64,000 nucleotides of DNA from Tannerella sp. (GCA_031276675.1 JAISMO010000163.1:1-64000); one strand, 5' to 3'; counted from the first letter of the stretch, positions 1 through 10,015 are shown. The notes: generated by a model not told the origin, from the letters alone. Translations and numbers: made by a program.

Positions 1-217
1 TTTTACGGATGAACCCAGATTTTTACCGCATAAATAATGCAACCATAAACAGGCATCGTGTGCATGACGAAATCTGCGCAAACCGGTCCGGTCTGCCCCA
101 TCCGCGTGCGTTGGATACAGCCCGGCTGCCTGTTTCCGGCAATCCACAGTTTGAAAACTGTAGTCGGCGGTTTGAAAACTACACTCTGCAAACCGGACAC
201 CCTTGCAGGGTCCGGAT
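1..217. other. Left-edge intergenic stretch with a two-unit palindromic repeat
   Basis: No gene is supported here; short open frames on both strands have no recognisable product. The palindrome AGTTTGAAAACT (five paired bases around GA) occurs at 148-159 and again 21 bp later, at 169-180, as GGTTTGAAAACT. The 21-bp spacing matches the larger arrays elsewhere in the window, so this may be a minimal or decayed member. Two copies alone could be chance. Confidence 0.3.
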
Positions 218-1279
218 TCAGTGCCTGTAATTTTTCACCGTTTCAATCATGGCAAGTATGTTTTCTACCGGTGTGCCTGCCTGAACGTTGTGGCACGAGC
301 AGCAGATGTATCCCGCGCCGTCGCTGCCGAGCGTTTCCAGGCAGTTTCGCGTTTCGTCGACCACATCCTGCGCCGTGCCGCGGGGCAACACCTGCTGGTT
401 TTCGACGCCGCCGTGAAAGATCAGGTCCTTTCCGAACAGCTGTTTCAGCCGCGCCATGTCCATGCCCTGACATACGTGCTGGATGGGATTCAGGACGTCT
501 ACGCCGCACTCGATCAGTCCGGGAATGACGGGAAACGAAGCGCCGTCGGTGTGGTATAACACCTTTTTGCCGTACCTGTGAATCAGGTCGCACCAGCGTT
601 TCAGCCGCGGCTTGAAATGCGCTTCCCATGATTCGAGCGAGATAAGCAGGTTTTCCTGCATCCCCATGTCGTCGCTGATGAACACAAGGTCCAGTCTGTC
701 GCCCAGTTCCGAAAGCATCCGTTCGAGCATCTCCGTTTGAATCGCGTCGATGCGGTCGAGGGCCGCATCCAGAAATTCGGGATTGGCCAGGGTATCGATC
801 AGGGCATTTTCGAGACCGCGCAGCTGGCAGTAGATTTCGAAATGGGAAATCCAGGGTCCGATGGTTGCAAAATTCCACGACCGCGCTTCGTCGGCCAGCG
901 CCCCGGCGCCTTCGTAATCGAACTGCCCGGGAGCCGGCCAGGAAGGGTATGCCGCCAGTTGGGCGGGCGTTTCGAGGGCGGCCATCGGCGGATGGATGTA
1001 TTCCTGATAGGTGGCCGCTCCGGCCTTGACCTTTCGCGTGGGGACGCCCCACAGGGTGATTTCCCCGCTGTCGTTGGGGTCGAAATAGCGGCCGCCGTAA
1101 CCGGGAAAAATCCACACGATTTTGTCAAGGCCCAGCGCGTTGTATACGGCAAACTCGTCCTGCAGGGAAACATGCGCCCGCAGGGTGTCCAGCACTTCCG
1201 GCGTGCACCAGATATCCACCGGCAGGCGATCGACCGGCTGCCGGTTCAATACGGCATGAATACGTTCTTTTGGAGTCAT
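218..1279 (-). CDS. Uroporphyrinogen decarboxylase (URO-D) family protein
   Basis: A 353-residue protein of the URO-D/MtaA fold. It opens with the family-typical TPKERIHAVLN segment and has HTDGAS near residue 243, HGGVE near 288 and CCSCHNVQAGTP at 326-337. Haem-pathway HemE is only one branch of the family; others are cobalamin- or corrinoid-linked methyltransferases whose zinc site uses His and Cys residues. The His/Cys pattern and the absence of any haem gene nearby make a methyltransferase-like role more likely than HemE, but the substrate cannot be read from the sequence. ATG start at 1279. The next gene upstream on this strand is the ROK/TPR/barrel group, 117 bp away. Confidence 0.75.
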   Translation of the reverse strand: MTPKERIHAVLNRQPVDRLPVDIWCTPEVLDTLRAHVSLQDEFAVYNALGLDKIVWIFPGYGGRYFDPNDSGEITLWGVPTRKVKAGAATYQEYIHPPMAALETPAQLAAYPSWPAPGQFDYEGAGALADEARSWNFATIGPWISHFEIYCQLRGLENALIDTLANPEFLDAALDRIDAIQTEMLERMLSELGDRLDLVFISDDMGMQENLLISLESWEAHFKPRLKRWCDLIHRYGKKVLYHTDGASFPVIPGLIECGVDVLNPIQHVCQGMDMARLKQLFGKDLIFHGGVENQQVLPRGTAQDVVDETRNCLETLGSDGAGYICCSCHNVQAGTPVENILAMIETVKNYRH

Positions 1280-1396
1280 ACGAATGTAAAATTAAAAGGG
1301 TGAAGGGTGAACGGCGACTTGTCTGCTGCACGGAGGAAGCGGCCCGGACGGGCGTCGGCACAGGCTTTCGTATCCATCATGCAACCGGAGCGCCGT

Positions 1397-3184
1397 TCAA
1401 AAGTTGATATTGATCCCCGCCAGCGCATGAAAGCCCTGCATCGGATAGCCGTACCACAGTTCCTGCCGGCTGGAGAGGAGATTGTTCAGTTTGGCATACG
1501 CGCCGAATGTGTCGCTGAAGTTCCACGAGGCTCTCAGGTTCAGGTCGTGGAGGTTGCCCATGTCCACGGGTATGCCTCGAAGCAGGGTGCAGCGGCGGGC
1601 GCCCAGGTAATAGTCCAGCGCCAGCGCCAGGGGCCGGAGGGGTTTGACGGTGATGCCGGCATTGATTTCCACTTCCGGGAGGCCGAAGGGCTTCATTTCC
1701 TCCGGCCGGAGCCCGAAGGTCCGGGCCTCGTCGTCGCCCCTGCCGAAAGAGCAGTTGTGATAGACGCCCCTGAGCGAAACGTCCACCTGCTGACGGAATG
1801 CGTATTTCAGGGCCGCCCCTGCGTCAAAAACAGTGACGTCGGGCTGAAAGGCGGTACTGTAATTGCCGAATTGAGCCTGCGCATGGTAATAGGGCACAAA
1901 GAAAACGGCGTTTTCCACGATTTTGTACCCTGCAAAGACGGTCAGCCAGAAGTCGCGCGTGACGCTGCTCCGGATGCCTGCCGTTGCGTCCAGCCAGGTG
2001 CGGGAGGGCAGCGCCGCGCGGGAACAGTCCATGTAACGGTTCCGGCGCGACAGTCCGGCGGCATCGTTTGAACCGGTTTCGCCGCCTGCGCTTGCGTAGA
2101 AGACCGTCCGTCCGGCAATCTGCAACTCTCCGGACACGTTGGGCGAAACAAACGCCTGCATCGAGTCGCCGGAAAGCAGCATCACATTGGCGCCTAATTT
2201 CACATGCCACGTCTCGCCGTCGATCCGGTAGTAGGGTGTAAACGTTGCTTCCAGGCGGTTCCGGTAGCCGAGTGAATCGGTGCGGAGCGGAGAATCGGTG
2301 TAACTGAAATACTGGATGCCGGTAACGATGCCGACACGCCGGTTCTTTTCACCTAAACGGACATTCAGGTCGACCCGTCCCGCGAGCCGGTCTTCGCGGA
2401 GGCCTTCGAGATGCGTTACCGGTCCGTATTTCTGGGAGAAGTGCGTCCAGTCGAAGTCGATGGCGTAGCCGATCCCTGCCTCCCCGTTCGATCGGATACC
2501 CGCATAGCCGCGCAGGGTCTGGTTGGCCTGCTGGGTGTTACGGTCCGCCAGGCTGTCGGGATTCAGCCGCGCGGAAGACACAAGCTGCTCGGGGGCGAGC
2601 GGCCATCCGTAATAGTTGAATCCCGTATAGTTGTATTCCGCTCCGAGGTGCAGGGAGGCGCCGGAAAACTGATGCCGGAAGCCGAGACCGGCCAGGTTGT
2701 CGCTCAGTACGGCCTTTTGTTTGCCTTCCTGAAAAAAGAGAATGCCCCGGTCGAGGTAGGTGACGTTTCCGCCGGTGGAATGGTGGGAGACGTACAGGCG
2801 GAGCAGGTCTTTGTCCGTATCCAGGATATGATATCCCACATCGCCGTTCAGGTTCATAAACATCCCGCCACCGAAATGAAAATACCCGCGCCGCCGGTTA
2901 TAGGGGATTTCCGTCTGGATGGCTCCGGAGGGCAGTACGGTCAACTGTTTCTCCGGGTCGGCCGGGACGGTGAAGGGCGAATAATCTATCGGTCGTTTGG
3001 TTACTTCCGGATCTTTCACTTCGGGCAGCCGGTTCACTTTGTTTGCGTCCTGTACGGTCGGGTCGTATTCGCGTTCCAGCGTCATTTCCCTGTTCAGCCG
3101 GTTGTCCGGTTCCTGTGCTTCGACGGAAAGCGCCATGCCCGTCCACACGGCCAGCATCAAAATCTGTATCTTGTTAGCTTTCAT
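1397..3184 (-). CDS. Outer-membrane beta-barrel protein, TonB-receptor-like
   Basis: A 595-residue protein with a signal peptide (MKANKIQILMLAVWTGMALS then VEAQ), a short periplasmic N-terminal segment rich in charged residues and prolines, then a long series of alternating aromatic and polar strands ending in GININF, a typical outer-membrane C-terminus with terminal Phe. No TonB plug domain is visible, so it resembles the plugless barrels annotated as TonB-dependent-receptor-like in Bacteroidales. It starts 7 bp after the stop of the large TPR protein, so the two are probably co-transcribed and may act together at the outer membrane. The cargo is unknown. Confidence 0.7.
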   Translation of the reverse strand: MKANKIQILMLAVWTGMALSVEAQEPDNRLNREMTLEREYDPTVQDANKVNRLPEVKDPEVTKRPIDYSPFTVPADPEKQLTVLPSGAIQTEIPYNRRRGYFHFGGGMFMNLNGDVGYHILDTDKDLLRLYVSHHSTGGNVTYLDRGILFFQEGKQKAVLSDNLAGLGFRHQFSGASLHLGAEYNYTGFNYYGWPLAPEQLVSSARLNPDSLADRNTQQANQTLRGYAGIRSNGEAGIGYAIDFDWTHFSQKYGPVTHLEGLREDRLAGRVDLNVRLGEKNRRVGIVTGIQYFSYTDSPLRTDSLGYRNRLEATFTPYYRIDGETWHVKLGANVMLLSGDSMQAFVSPNVSGELQIAGRTVFYASAGGETGSNDAAGLSRRNRYMDCSRAALPSRTWLDATAGIRSSVTRDFWLTVFAGYKIVENAVFFVPYYHAQAQFGNYSTAFQPDVTVFDAGAALKYAFRQQVDVSLRGVYHNCSFGRGDDEARTFGLRPEEMKPFGLPEVEINAGITVKPLRPLALALDYYLGARRCTLLRGIPVDMGNLHDLNLRASWNFSDTFGAYAKLNNLLSSRQELWYGYPMQGFHALAGININF

Positions 3185-3191
3185 TGTTCAT

Positions 3192-6191
3192 TTATTGATT
3201 TAGTTTCCCCAATCGCTGTTCTATCATGTCGGCAATGTCGTCCTTGCCTTTGTAGTTTTTCCGGAGGTTTGTCAGGTACTGGCGTGCCTGAAAATCATCC
3301 CCCTTGCGGATGTATACGTCCGCCTGCAGAATGAAGGCCCGCGCCAGCCAGTACTGATGGGGCGTTCCCTTGCCGATGAAGTCGGCAAGCTCCTTCGCGG
3401 CTCTGTCGATTTCGTTCCGGTCGAACCAGGACTGCGCCAGCAGATATTTGGCTTCCGCGCCGTAGACCGTCCGCGTGTTTTTGCTTAACACGGTCAAATC
3501 GGCTTCGGCCTTCTGCTTTTCATTCAGTGCGATATACGACTTGGCACGCAGGTAACGCGCCTCCGCTTCAATTTCGGGAGAGAGTTTGGCGCTTCTCAGC
3601 AGTTCGTCGGCGGCCTGCAGCGTTTCCGTCTGCCGGCCGGTCAGCTGTGCGCACCGCATCAGGCCGAGTTTCGCCGCTTCGCGGTTCTCAGCTGATTCGG
3701 CTATCTCGCGCAACTGCCTGAAACTTTCCATGGCCGCAACGTAGTTTTGCTCCAGATATTCGATTTCCGCTTTTCGCGCCAGCGCCTCTTCCCTGAACTT
3801 CGTCTCCCTGCCGGTCAGCACAGCGATATAGCGTTGCATAGCCTCCGAATATTCCTTCTGTGAGAAGGCGATCTGCGCCAGGTAATAATTGGCGTTTGCA
3901 CTGAAGGCGCCGTGCGGGAAGTCATGCAGGTAATGTTGCAGACTCCTGCGGGCGCCGGCACGGTCGTTCCGCATGAAGAGTTTTTCGGCCGCAAAATAGG
4001 TCAGCGAATCCTGTTCGCTCACTTCCAGCCGCACCTCGCCGCCCAGGGAATTGACATAGGCTGCATACGAAGCCACGTCATTGATGTCGACATAGACCGA
4101 TTTCAGGTCCTGCAGGGCGATTTTGGCTTCTTCGCTGCCCGGATAGCGCGAGATGACTTGTTTGTACTCCTCAATCGCCTTCTCGGGCCGGTTGCTGTTG
4201 AAATACAGCAAACCCAGCTGGAGGCCGGCTTTGCGTGCCGGCGTGCCCTGCGGATAATTCGCAATCAGTTGACGAAAGGCTTCCTCCGCCATCCCGGTGT
4301 TCTCCAGCAGGACGCAGGAATGCCCCTTTTCAAACAGCGCATCATCGGCGTAGGACGATTCCGGATATTCGCGGACCAGCCGGTCCATGACGGCGATTTT
4401 TCCCTGATAGTCTTTCTGCAGTCCGAGTACGAATCCACGCTGATAAAGCGCATAGTCGCCGGATGAGGGTTGCAGGGAAGCGGCTTTTGCATAGCTTTCT
4501 TCCGCTGCGGCAAACTGCCGGTTGTAGAAATGACAGTCGCCGATTCGATTGTAGGCGTCGGCATACGAAGCTGCGGAAATGTTCTTTTCCGCCTCCACGT
4601 ACTGCCGAAAGGCCGGGAGCGCCGCTTCATACCGCTGCTGCTTGAAGTAGCTGTATCCCAAATCGTAGCAGGCTATCGCATACATTTCGTCCGAACGGTC
4701 GCGCGCATGATTCAGGTAGGAGCGGAAGTCGGATACCGCTTTGTCAAACTCGCTCAGCCGGTAGTATGACTCACCCCGCCAGAAAAGGGAATGGCCGTAT
4801 GCGGTTGCATCCTGTTTATTCATGGCAAGCGCGCGGTTGAAACAGTCGATCGCCTGTTCGATATCCTGATCGGCATAGGCCTGCGCTCCCAACTGGAAGA
4901 GCACGTTTTGTCGGGCGGCCTGTATTTTTGCGCCCGGCTGTCGTATTTTATCCATGGAAGCCAGCGCCAGTTCATAGTTTTTTGTGGTCAGATACACCTC
5001 CACCAGATGGTCGTTGACCTTGTCCGCGTAGCGGGATTCGGGAAAATCGTTCAGAAAGTCTTCGAAAATCTTTACCGACTCGCCAAAGCCTGAAAACGAC
5101 GTTTCGTGAATCAGCAGGGCATAGTTGTACAGGGCCGTTTCCTGTATCTGTTTGTCATAGGTGGCCGTTGCCGCCCATTCAAAAGCCATCCGGGCATTGT
5201 TCTTGTCGTCCAGGTTCAGGTAACACTGTCCGAGGTACAGAAACGCACTCTGGGTCAGGGCATCCTGCTCCCTGACGGTTTCCGAGAACGCCTGCACGGC
5301 CTTTTTATAATTCTTCCGGTTATAGTGACACACGCCCAGCAAATAGAGGTCGCCCCGCATGGGTGTTTCGACCGCTTCCGCATAGTCGCTCAACAGGGTC
5401 AGCGCCCTGTCCTGATCGCCCTGACGGTAATAAGCATTTCCCAGAATCCGGCGGATTTCGGTGTTGTTGCTGCTGAAGGGATAGGTTTCCAGCAGTTCTT
5501 CACCGCTGCCAATCACTTTGGCATACTGATTTTGCAGGAATTGAATCTGGGTAATGTAATAAAGGCTCTGTTCGCGGTAGAACGGACGGTTTTTCAGTTC
5601 GGTAAATTCGCTCAGGGCCTCCTTATAGTTGCCTTCCACATAGTGGATGTAGGCCAGGTAATAGGAGGCAGCTTCGCGAAAGACGGTTCCGGTTTGCTGG
5701 AGAAGGAGGAAAAGCGGCTGTGCCTCCTTCGGACGGTTCATCTGCAGGAGCGAAAAGGCCATCCGGAAAAGGTACTCCTCGCGCTGTTCCGCTCGAAGGC
5801 GGTCCGGGTCCGACTCGTTCAGCCAGTAGATCGCCGTTTGATAAGCGGCTTCGGCAAAACGGGCGGAACCAAGCAGAAAACAGATTTCATCGCGGTGGCG
5901 CGTGTCCGGCCAGGTTTCCAGGTAGTCTTCCAGCACGTTGCCGGCGTCTTTGCGCCCCTGCTCAAAGGCGATGACCGCCAGCATATAGTCTGCTTCCTGT
6001 ATCAAATCCCTGTCGGCGGACTGTTGCCTGTAGGCCTCGAGCCTGTCGGCGCAGCCGGGGTAGTTCTTCAGGTCGAAAAATTCCTTTCCTTCCAGAAACA
6101 ACCGCTCGGGCGACTCAAACTGCCTGGACCGCTGCCCGAAGGCTCCGTGGCATCCCGCAGTCAGGCATATCAAAACAAGTATTTTCTTCAT
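3192..6191 (-). CDS. Large periplasmic tetratricopeptide-repeat protein
   Basis: About 999 residues from the ATG at 6191, chosen because it begins a clear signal peptide (MKKILVLICLTAGCHGAFGQ). A start at 6311 is open but would put 40 unrelated residues before the signal. The mature protein is almost wholly TPR helices: repeated A.Y..G..Y....Y..A...F patterns from about residue 30 to the C-terminus, as in BamD/YbgF-like scaffolds. A Cys in the signal region could make it a lipoprotein, but the residue at -3 is Thr, which is atypical. It lies between the ROK kinase and the outer-membrane barrel and probably forms an envelope assembly or scaffold unit with the barrel. Confidence 0.8.
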   Translation of the reverse strand: MKKILVLICLTAGCHGAFGQRSRQFESPERLFLEGKEFFDLKNYPGCADRLEAYRQQSADRDLIQEADYMLAVIAFEQGRKDAGNVLEDYLETWPDTRHRDEICFLLGSARFAEAAYQTAIYWLNESDPDRLRAEQREEYLFRMAFSLLQMNRPKEAQPLFLLLQQTGTVFREAASYYLAYIHYVEGNYKEALSEFTELKNRPFYREQSLYYITQIQFLQNQYAKVIGSGEELLETYPFSSNNTEIRRILGNAYYRQGDQDRALTLLSDYAEAVETPMRGDLYLLGVCHYNRKNYKKAVQAFSETVREQDALTQSAFLYLGQCYLNLDDKNNARMAFEWAATATYDKQIQETALYNYALLIHETSFSGFGESVKIFEDFLNDFPESRYADKVNDHLVEVYLTTKNYELALASMDKIRQPGAKIQAARQNVLFQLGAQAYADQDIEQAIDCFNRALAMNKQDATAYGHSLFWRGESYYRLSEFDKAVSDFRSYLNHARDRSDEMYAIACYDLGYSYFKQQRYEAALPAFRQYVEAEKNISAASYADAYNRIGDCHFYNRQFAAAEESYAKAASLQPSSGDYALYQRGFVLGLQKDYQGKIAVMDRLVREYPESSYADDALFEKGHSCVLLENTGMAEEAFRQLIANYPQGTPARKAGLQLGLLYFNSNRPEKAIEEYKQVISRYPGSEEAKIALQDLKSVYVDINDVASYAAYVNSLGGEVRLEVSEQDSLTYFAAEKLFMRNDRAGARRSLQHYLHDFPHGAFSANANYYLAQIAFSQKEYSEAMQRYIAVLTGRETKFREEALARKAEIEYLEQNYVAAMESFRQLREIAESAENREAAKLGLMRCAQLTGRQTETLQAADELLRSAKLSPEIEAEARYLRAKSYIALNEKQKAEADLTVLSKNTRTVYGAEAKYLLAQSWFDRNEIDRAAKELADFIGKGTPHQYWLARAFILQADVYIRKGDDFQARQYLTNLRKNYKGKDDIADMIEQRLGKLNQ

Positions 6192-6205
6192 AATCACTGC
6201 CGGTT

Positions 6206-6244
6206 TTTCCCGGCCCTTCCTCCCCAGAGGAAGGAGCCGGGAAA
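6206..6244. other. Long hairpin between the ROK kinase and TPR genes
   Basis: TTTCCCGGC at 6206-6214 pairs with GCCGGGAAA at 6236-6244, and inside it CTTCCTC at 6216-6222 pairs with GAGGAAG at 6227-6233 around a CCCA loop. It sits in the 101-bp gap just upstream of the TPR start. There is no U-tract on either strand, so it may be an RNA-processing or attenuating structure rather than a simple terminator. Confidence 0.45.
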
Positions 6245-6292
6245 GGGTTACTTTCCTTTCATCATTCAAACGCTCAATTACTTCGTTCCGGA

Positions 6293-7258
6293 TCACTCTT
6301 TGGTTTCCCATCCCAGGGCGCTGGCGCCCAGTACGGCGGCATCGCTTTCCTTCAACTGGGAGAACAGCAGTTTCGTCTTGCCGGCAAACACTTTCAGGAC
6401 GTTTTTCTCCATCGAACGCCGGACCGGATCCATGATCAGTTCACCGGCTTTCGTCAGGCCGCCAAACAGGATGATGGCTTCGGGACTGGAGAAGGCGATG
6501 AAGTCGGCAAAGGCTTCGCCCAGCAGTCGGCCTGTCTTTTCAAAAATCTCGACCGACAGGCAGTCTCCCTTGACGGCAGCCTCGTAGACGTCTTTCGAAG
6601 TAATCGTTTCCGGGTCCAGTTCGCGCAGCAGACTGTAGTCCGTGCGGGCAATCAGCAGTTCGCGCGCCGTGCGGGCAACGCCCGGAGCCGAGGCATAGGC
6701 TTCCAGACATCCCCGTCGACCGCATCCGCAGGGTCGTCCGTTTTCGGGGCGGATAATCGTATGCCCCAGTTCGCCGGCAAAACCGTCGTGTCCGTATACC
6801 AGATTGCCTCCGATGACGATGCCGCTGCCTACGCCGGTTCCCAGCGTGATTACGATAAAATCTTTCATGCCCCGGGCCGCGCCATAGGTCATTTCGCCCA
6901 CGGCGGCCGCGTTGGCGTCGTTCGTCAGCGTCACCGGTATCCCGATTCGGTCCATGATCAGCTGCGCCAGCGGAATCCGGCCTTTCCACGGCAGATTGGG
7001 CGCAAAGTCAATGTATCCCGTAAAATAGTTGCCGTTGGGAGCACCGATGCCGATGCCCCGGATCTGCTCCTTCCCGCCAGCCCTGTCAATCACTTCCTGC
7101 AAGGCGTCCACCAGTACGGTGACATAATCGTTTACGTCTTCATAGCGGCCGGTTTTGTCGACGCAACCGCTGTGCAGGATGGTTCCTCTTGCATCCACGA
7201 TTCCGAATTTGGTGCTCTGACCTCCCAGGTCTATCCCGATTACATACGGTTTCTCCAT
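6293..7258 (-). CDS. ROK-family sugar kinase (glucokinase-like)
   Basis: A 321-residue ROK protein. N-terminal ATP/phosphate motif IGIDLGGQSTKFGIVD (residues 7-22), GTGVGSGIVIGG near 140, ELGHTI near 162, and the zinc-binding ROK signature CGCGRRGCLEAYAS near 175. These support cytosolic phosphorylation of glucose or a related hexose with ATP. There is no N-terminal helix-turn-helix, so it is a kinase rather than a ROK repressor. The exact sugar is unproven. It is first in a minus-strand run with the TPR and barrel genes and lies head to head with the isomerase-like gene at 7973. Confidence 0.85.
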   Translation of the reverse strand: MEKPYVIGIDLGGQSTKFGIVDARGTILHSGCVDKTGRYEDVNDYVTVLVDALQEVIDRAGGKEQIRGIGIGAPNGNYFTGYIDFAPNLPWKGRIPLAQLIMDRIGIPVTLTNDANAAAVGEMTYGAARGMKDFIVITLGTGVGSGIVIGGNLVYGHDGFAGELGHTIIRPENGRPCGCGRRGCLEAYASAPGVARTARELLIARTDYSLLRELDPETITSKDVYEAAVKGDCLSVEIFEKTGRLLGEAFADFIAFSSPEAIILFGGLTKAGELIMDPVRRSMEKNVLKVFAGKTKLLFSQLKESDAAVLGASALGWETKE

Positions 7259-7478
7259 AACTGTTCTTTTAATATTAATATACGATAATTTTCAGGAACA
7301 AAGAAAACGTATTTCTGCTAATAATACAATATGGCCGTTCGACAAAACGGGAATTTGATCATGAATTATGAATTATTATGAAGCGGAAAAAGCGTAACAG
7401 TCTGAAATACAACCACCGCAAAACCTGTTTCTTCACCAGATAAAGTATGCTGTAAAGTCCCGGAGGGATGACTTTTTA

Positions 7479-7748
7479 TTATACATCGCGCGGTACGGGT
7501 TTGTGCATGGCACGGTTCGATAAAAGTCCCGGGAAGACTTGCAGCCTTACTTTCCCATCCGGACGGAATCCGGAGTGATTCTTGCCGGGTTCCGGCAAGT
7601 CGCAATCCGGGCAGATTCTAACTTTCCGGGTTCCGGCAAGTCACAGGAGTGATTCCGACTTTCCGGAACCCGGAAGGACGACATGCCGTCCCCGACGTTT
7701 TTTTTATCGGACTGAGCCATGCACAAAACCATGCCGCGCGATGTATAA
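7479..7748. mobile_element. MITE-like element with 47-bp imperfect terminal inverted repeats
   Basis: The segment 7479-7525 (beginning TTATACATCGCGCGG) is repeated in inverted orientation at 7702-7748 (ending CCGCGCGATGTATAA). About four of five positions match, including a shared TTTGTGCATGGC block and CGATAAAA. The 176 bp between them have no gene and contain a run of G+C-rich palindromes (7581-7677). Size, terminal repeats and lack of coding sequence fit a miniature inverted-repeat element. It lies in the gap between two divergent genes. No clear target-site duplication was found. Confidence 0.5.
7560..7680. repeat. Degenerate palindromic tandem array, about 20-bp spacing
   Basis: CTTGCCGGgttCCGGCAAG at 7581-7599 (8-bp arms), CTTTCCGGgttCCGGCAAG at 7622-7640 and CTTTCCGGaacCCGGAAGG at 7659-7677, with weaker partial dyads between them near 7567, 7611 and 7650. 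Centres are 18-23 bp apart, less regular than the other arrays. It is enclosed by the 47-bp inverted repeats. Confidence 0.5.
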
Positions 7749-7898
7749 CTATAGAAGGTTGAATCCGTAACGGCGGAGTGACGGAGCGACAGTCACGCTT
7801 CACGGCCTGCGATCGACTTCCCGCCGCCTTTACTCCGTCAGTGAACGCATACCTCAAACAGCGCCCCGGGAAAAGATTCGACCGAAAATTTTAAATCC

Positions 7899-7928
7899 TT
7901 GTCTGAAGGATAAATAGTCGTACCTTTG
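7899..7928 (+). promoter_or_regulatory. Bacteroidota promoter of the isomerase-like gene
   Basis: TTG at 7899-7901 (-33), 19 bp, then TACCTTTG at 7921-7928, a full match to the TAnnTTTG -7 consensus. Expected start of transcription is about 10 bp downstream, giving a leader of roughly 35 nt to the ATG at 7973. Confidence 0.7.
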
Positions 7929-7972
7929 TTGCAACGGATAACGACCGTGAACACATCATTTTAAACAGAAAC

Positions 7973-9400
7973 ATGGAAAGAAAAATTGAATTGAAAGTCG
8001 GCCTTGCCGGCGTGGGATTAGACACGTACTGGGGACAGTTTGAAGGGTTGTTGCCCCGGCTGACGGGCTATCAGAAGGCCATCGGCGAACGCATGAGATC
8101 GCTGGGCGCCTGCGTGGTGGACGCCGGCATGATAGACCGGCCGCAGAAAGCCGTTGCAGCGGCTGTGCAACTGAACAGCGAAGAGGTGGAACTGCTGTTT
8201 GTCTTTATTTCCACCTATGCGTTATCATCTACAGTCCTGCCGCTTGCGCAGCGGGTCAGGGCGCCCGTGATCCTGCTGAATATCCAGCCTGTTGCGGCCA
8301 TGGACTACGAATATCTCAACGGCATGGAGGACCGGGGAAAAATGACGGGCGAATGGCTGGCGCACTGCCAGGCCTGTTCAGCTCCGGAGTTTGCCTGCGT
8401 GTTTAACCGTGCGGGTATCCGTTACGACATGGTGACCGGATACATGCAGGAGACGTGCGTGTGGGACGGGATTGCAGAGTGGATTGATGCCGCCCGCGCG
8501 GTCAGGGGTATGCGTGACAACCGGCTGGGCATACTGGGACATTATTACTGCGGGATGCTGGACGTGTATACGGACACGACGTTGCAGTCGGCCGTTTTCG
8601 GAACCCACATCGAGTTGCTCGAAATGTGCGAGTTGAAGGCTTTTCGCGATGCGGTGACCGACAGCGAGCGGGCGGCCAAACTGCAGGAGTTTCGGACACG
8701 CTTCGACGTGGCTTCGATCTGTGAGGCATACGAGCTGGAACGCGCCGCGCAGACATCGGTGGCGCTGGATAAACTGGCGGAAGCGCATCGGCTGGGTTCC
8801 ATGGCCTACTATTACGAAGGCTATGCAGGGAATGAATACGAAAATATTGTCACGTCGGTGATTGCGGGCAATACGCTGCTGATGGGCAATCAGATTCCGG
8901 TAGCCGGAGAATGTGAGGTAAAGAACGTACAGGCGATGAAAATCATGTCGCTGCTGGGAGCGGGAGGTTCATTTTCCGAATTTTACGCGATGGATTTCAA
9001 CGACGACGTTGTGATGCTCGGACACGACGGTCCGGCACATTTCGCCATGGCCGAGGGGCGTGTCAGACTGGTGCCGCTGCCTCTCTATCACGGTAAACCG
9101 GGCAAAGGACTTTCCATTCAGATGAGTGTACGGCACGGCGATGTGACGCTGCTGTCGGTCTGCGAAGGAAAAGACGGGCTTTTTCTGCTGGTAGCCGAAG
9201 GCGAATCGGTGCCGGGACCTGTGCTGCAAATCGGGAACACCAACAGCCGTTACCGTTTTGCCTGCGGTGCGCGCGCGTTCATAGAGCGGTGGAGTAAAGC
9301 GGGACCTTCCCATCACTGCGCCATTGGCGTGGGGCACGTAGCCGGCAAACTGGAAAAAGTGGCCTTCCTGCTCCGTATTCCGATCGTGAGGGTGGAATGA
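7973..9400 (+). CDS. L-fucose/L-arabinose isomerase-like protein
   Basis: A 475-residue protein resembling the fucose/arabinose isomerase superfamily as found in Bacteroidales. It has an N-terminal Rossmann-like half with [16 protein letters not shown] near residue 80 and VILLNIQP near 100, a central [13 protein letters not shown] segment near 185, and a C-terminal half with EGYAGNEYE near 285 and AGECEVKN near 315. Such enzymes interconvert aldose and ketose sugars with a divalent metal in the cytosol. The substrate is not predictable, and some relatives lack proven isomerase activity. It has its own promoter (7899-7928) and is divergent from the ROK kinase. Confidence 0.7.
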   Translation: MERKIELKVGLAGVGLDTYWGQFEGLLPRLTGYQKAIGERMRSLGACVVDAGMIDRPQKAVAAAVQLNSEEVELLFVFISTYALSSTVLPLAQRVRAPVILLNIQPVAAMDYEYLNGMEDRGKMTGEWLAHCQACSAPEFACVFNRAGIRYDMVTGYMQETCVWDGIAEWIDAARAVRGMRDNRLGILGHYYCGMLDVYTDTTLQSAVFGTHIELLEMCELKAFRDAVTDSERAAKLQEFRTRFDVASICEAYELERAAQTSVALDKLAEAHRLGSMAYYYEGYAGNEYENIVTSVIAGNTLLMGNQIPVAGECEVKNVQAMKIMSLLGAGGSFSEFYAMDFNDDVVMLGHDGPAHFAMAEGRVRLVPLPLYHGKPGKGLSIQMSVRHGDVTLLSVCEGKDGLFLLVAEGESVPGPVLQIGNTNSRYRFACGARAFIERWSKAGPSHHCAIGVGHVAGKLEKVAFLLRIPIVRVE

Positions 9401-9483
9401 CAGTTGTTACGGCAGATGCGGCGCCATTCGGAATGCAAACTCCGCCCGATACCCAAACGGTTCTGCGCAAGGCATACCTGCCG

Positions 9484-10011
9484 CTATCCTTCTTCTTCCC
9501 GGTATTTTGCCGCCAGATAGGACAGGTATGTATTGATTTGTTTGATGGCCTCCAGCGTTTCCGGATGGACCTCCCTGTGTTGCAGACGCAGGAGCAGATA
9601 ACCGTAGAGTGCGGTAAAACAGGTTTCCAGTTCGGGCATCTCGATTCCGCCCGACTTTGTACGCAGGTGGATGATGTGCGGGAGCGTTTTGTAGTAGAGC
9701 GCGCCGTAAACCGTTTCCTTCGGGTCTTTCAGCAGACGCAGATGCAAATCCGTCAGGTTGATCAGTACATTTTTGTTCAATTGAATATGGCCGCTTTCCA
9801 TGACGCCTTCGCTACGCATCATCTCAATCAGTTCTTCATACCAGCGGGTGATTTCCTGCCTGACTTCTTCCGGCTGTTCGCAGGTGTCGATCAGCGTACG
9901 CCGTATCCGGTCGATGTCAAACCGGGCGGCCCGTATCAAGTCTTCTATCTGCCACATGTAGATCAGATATTCTGCGATATTCTCTTTTCGCTTCTTTCGT
10001 GCAACTATCAT
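9484..10011 (-). CDS. DUF4924 family protein
   Basis: 175 residues from the ATG at 10011. The protein is all-helical and charged, with no signal peptide or membrane segment. The opening KKRKENIAEYLIYMWQIEDLIRA and the repeated amphipathic helices match the DUF4924 family of Bacteroidota, for which I know no function. A TATTTTTG element lies only 4 bp upstream of this ATG (10016-10023). Either the mRNA is leaderless or translation begins at a later codon such as the Met in IYMWQIED. Upstream ATGs in frame at 10071 lie above that element and are unlikely. Confidence 0.7.
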   Translation of the reverse strand: MIVARKKRKENIAEYLIYMWQIEDLIRAARFDIDRIRRTLIDTCEQPEEVRQEITRWYEELIEMMRSEGVMESGHIQLNKNVLINLTDLHLRLLKDPKETVYGALYYKTLPHIIHLRTKSGGIEMPELETCFTALYGYLLLRLQHREVHPETLEAIKQINTYLSYLAAKYREEEG

Positions 10012-10015
10012 GCCG

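Noticed and set aside
3192-6311. Longer start (6311) for the TPR protein
   Set aside because: It would put 40 residues, partly encoded by the strong hairpin at 6206-6244, before a clear signal peptide at 6191.
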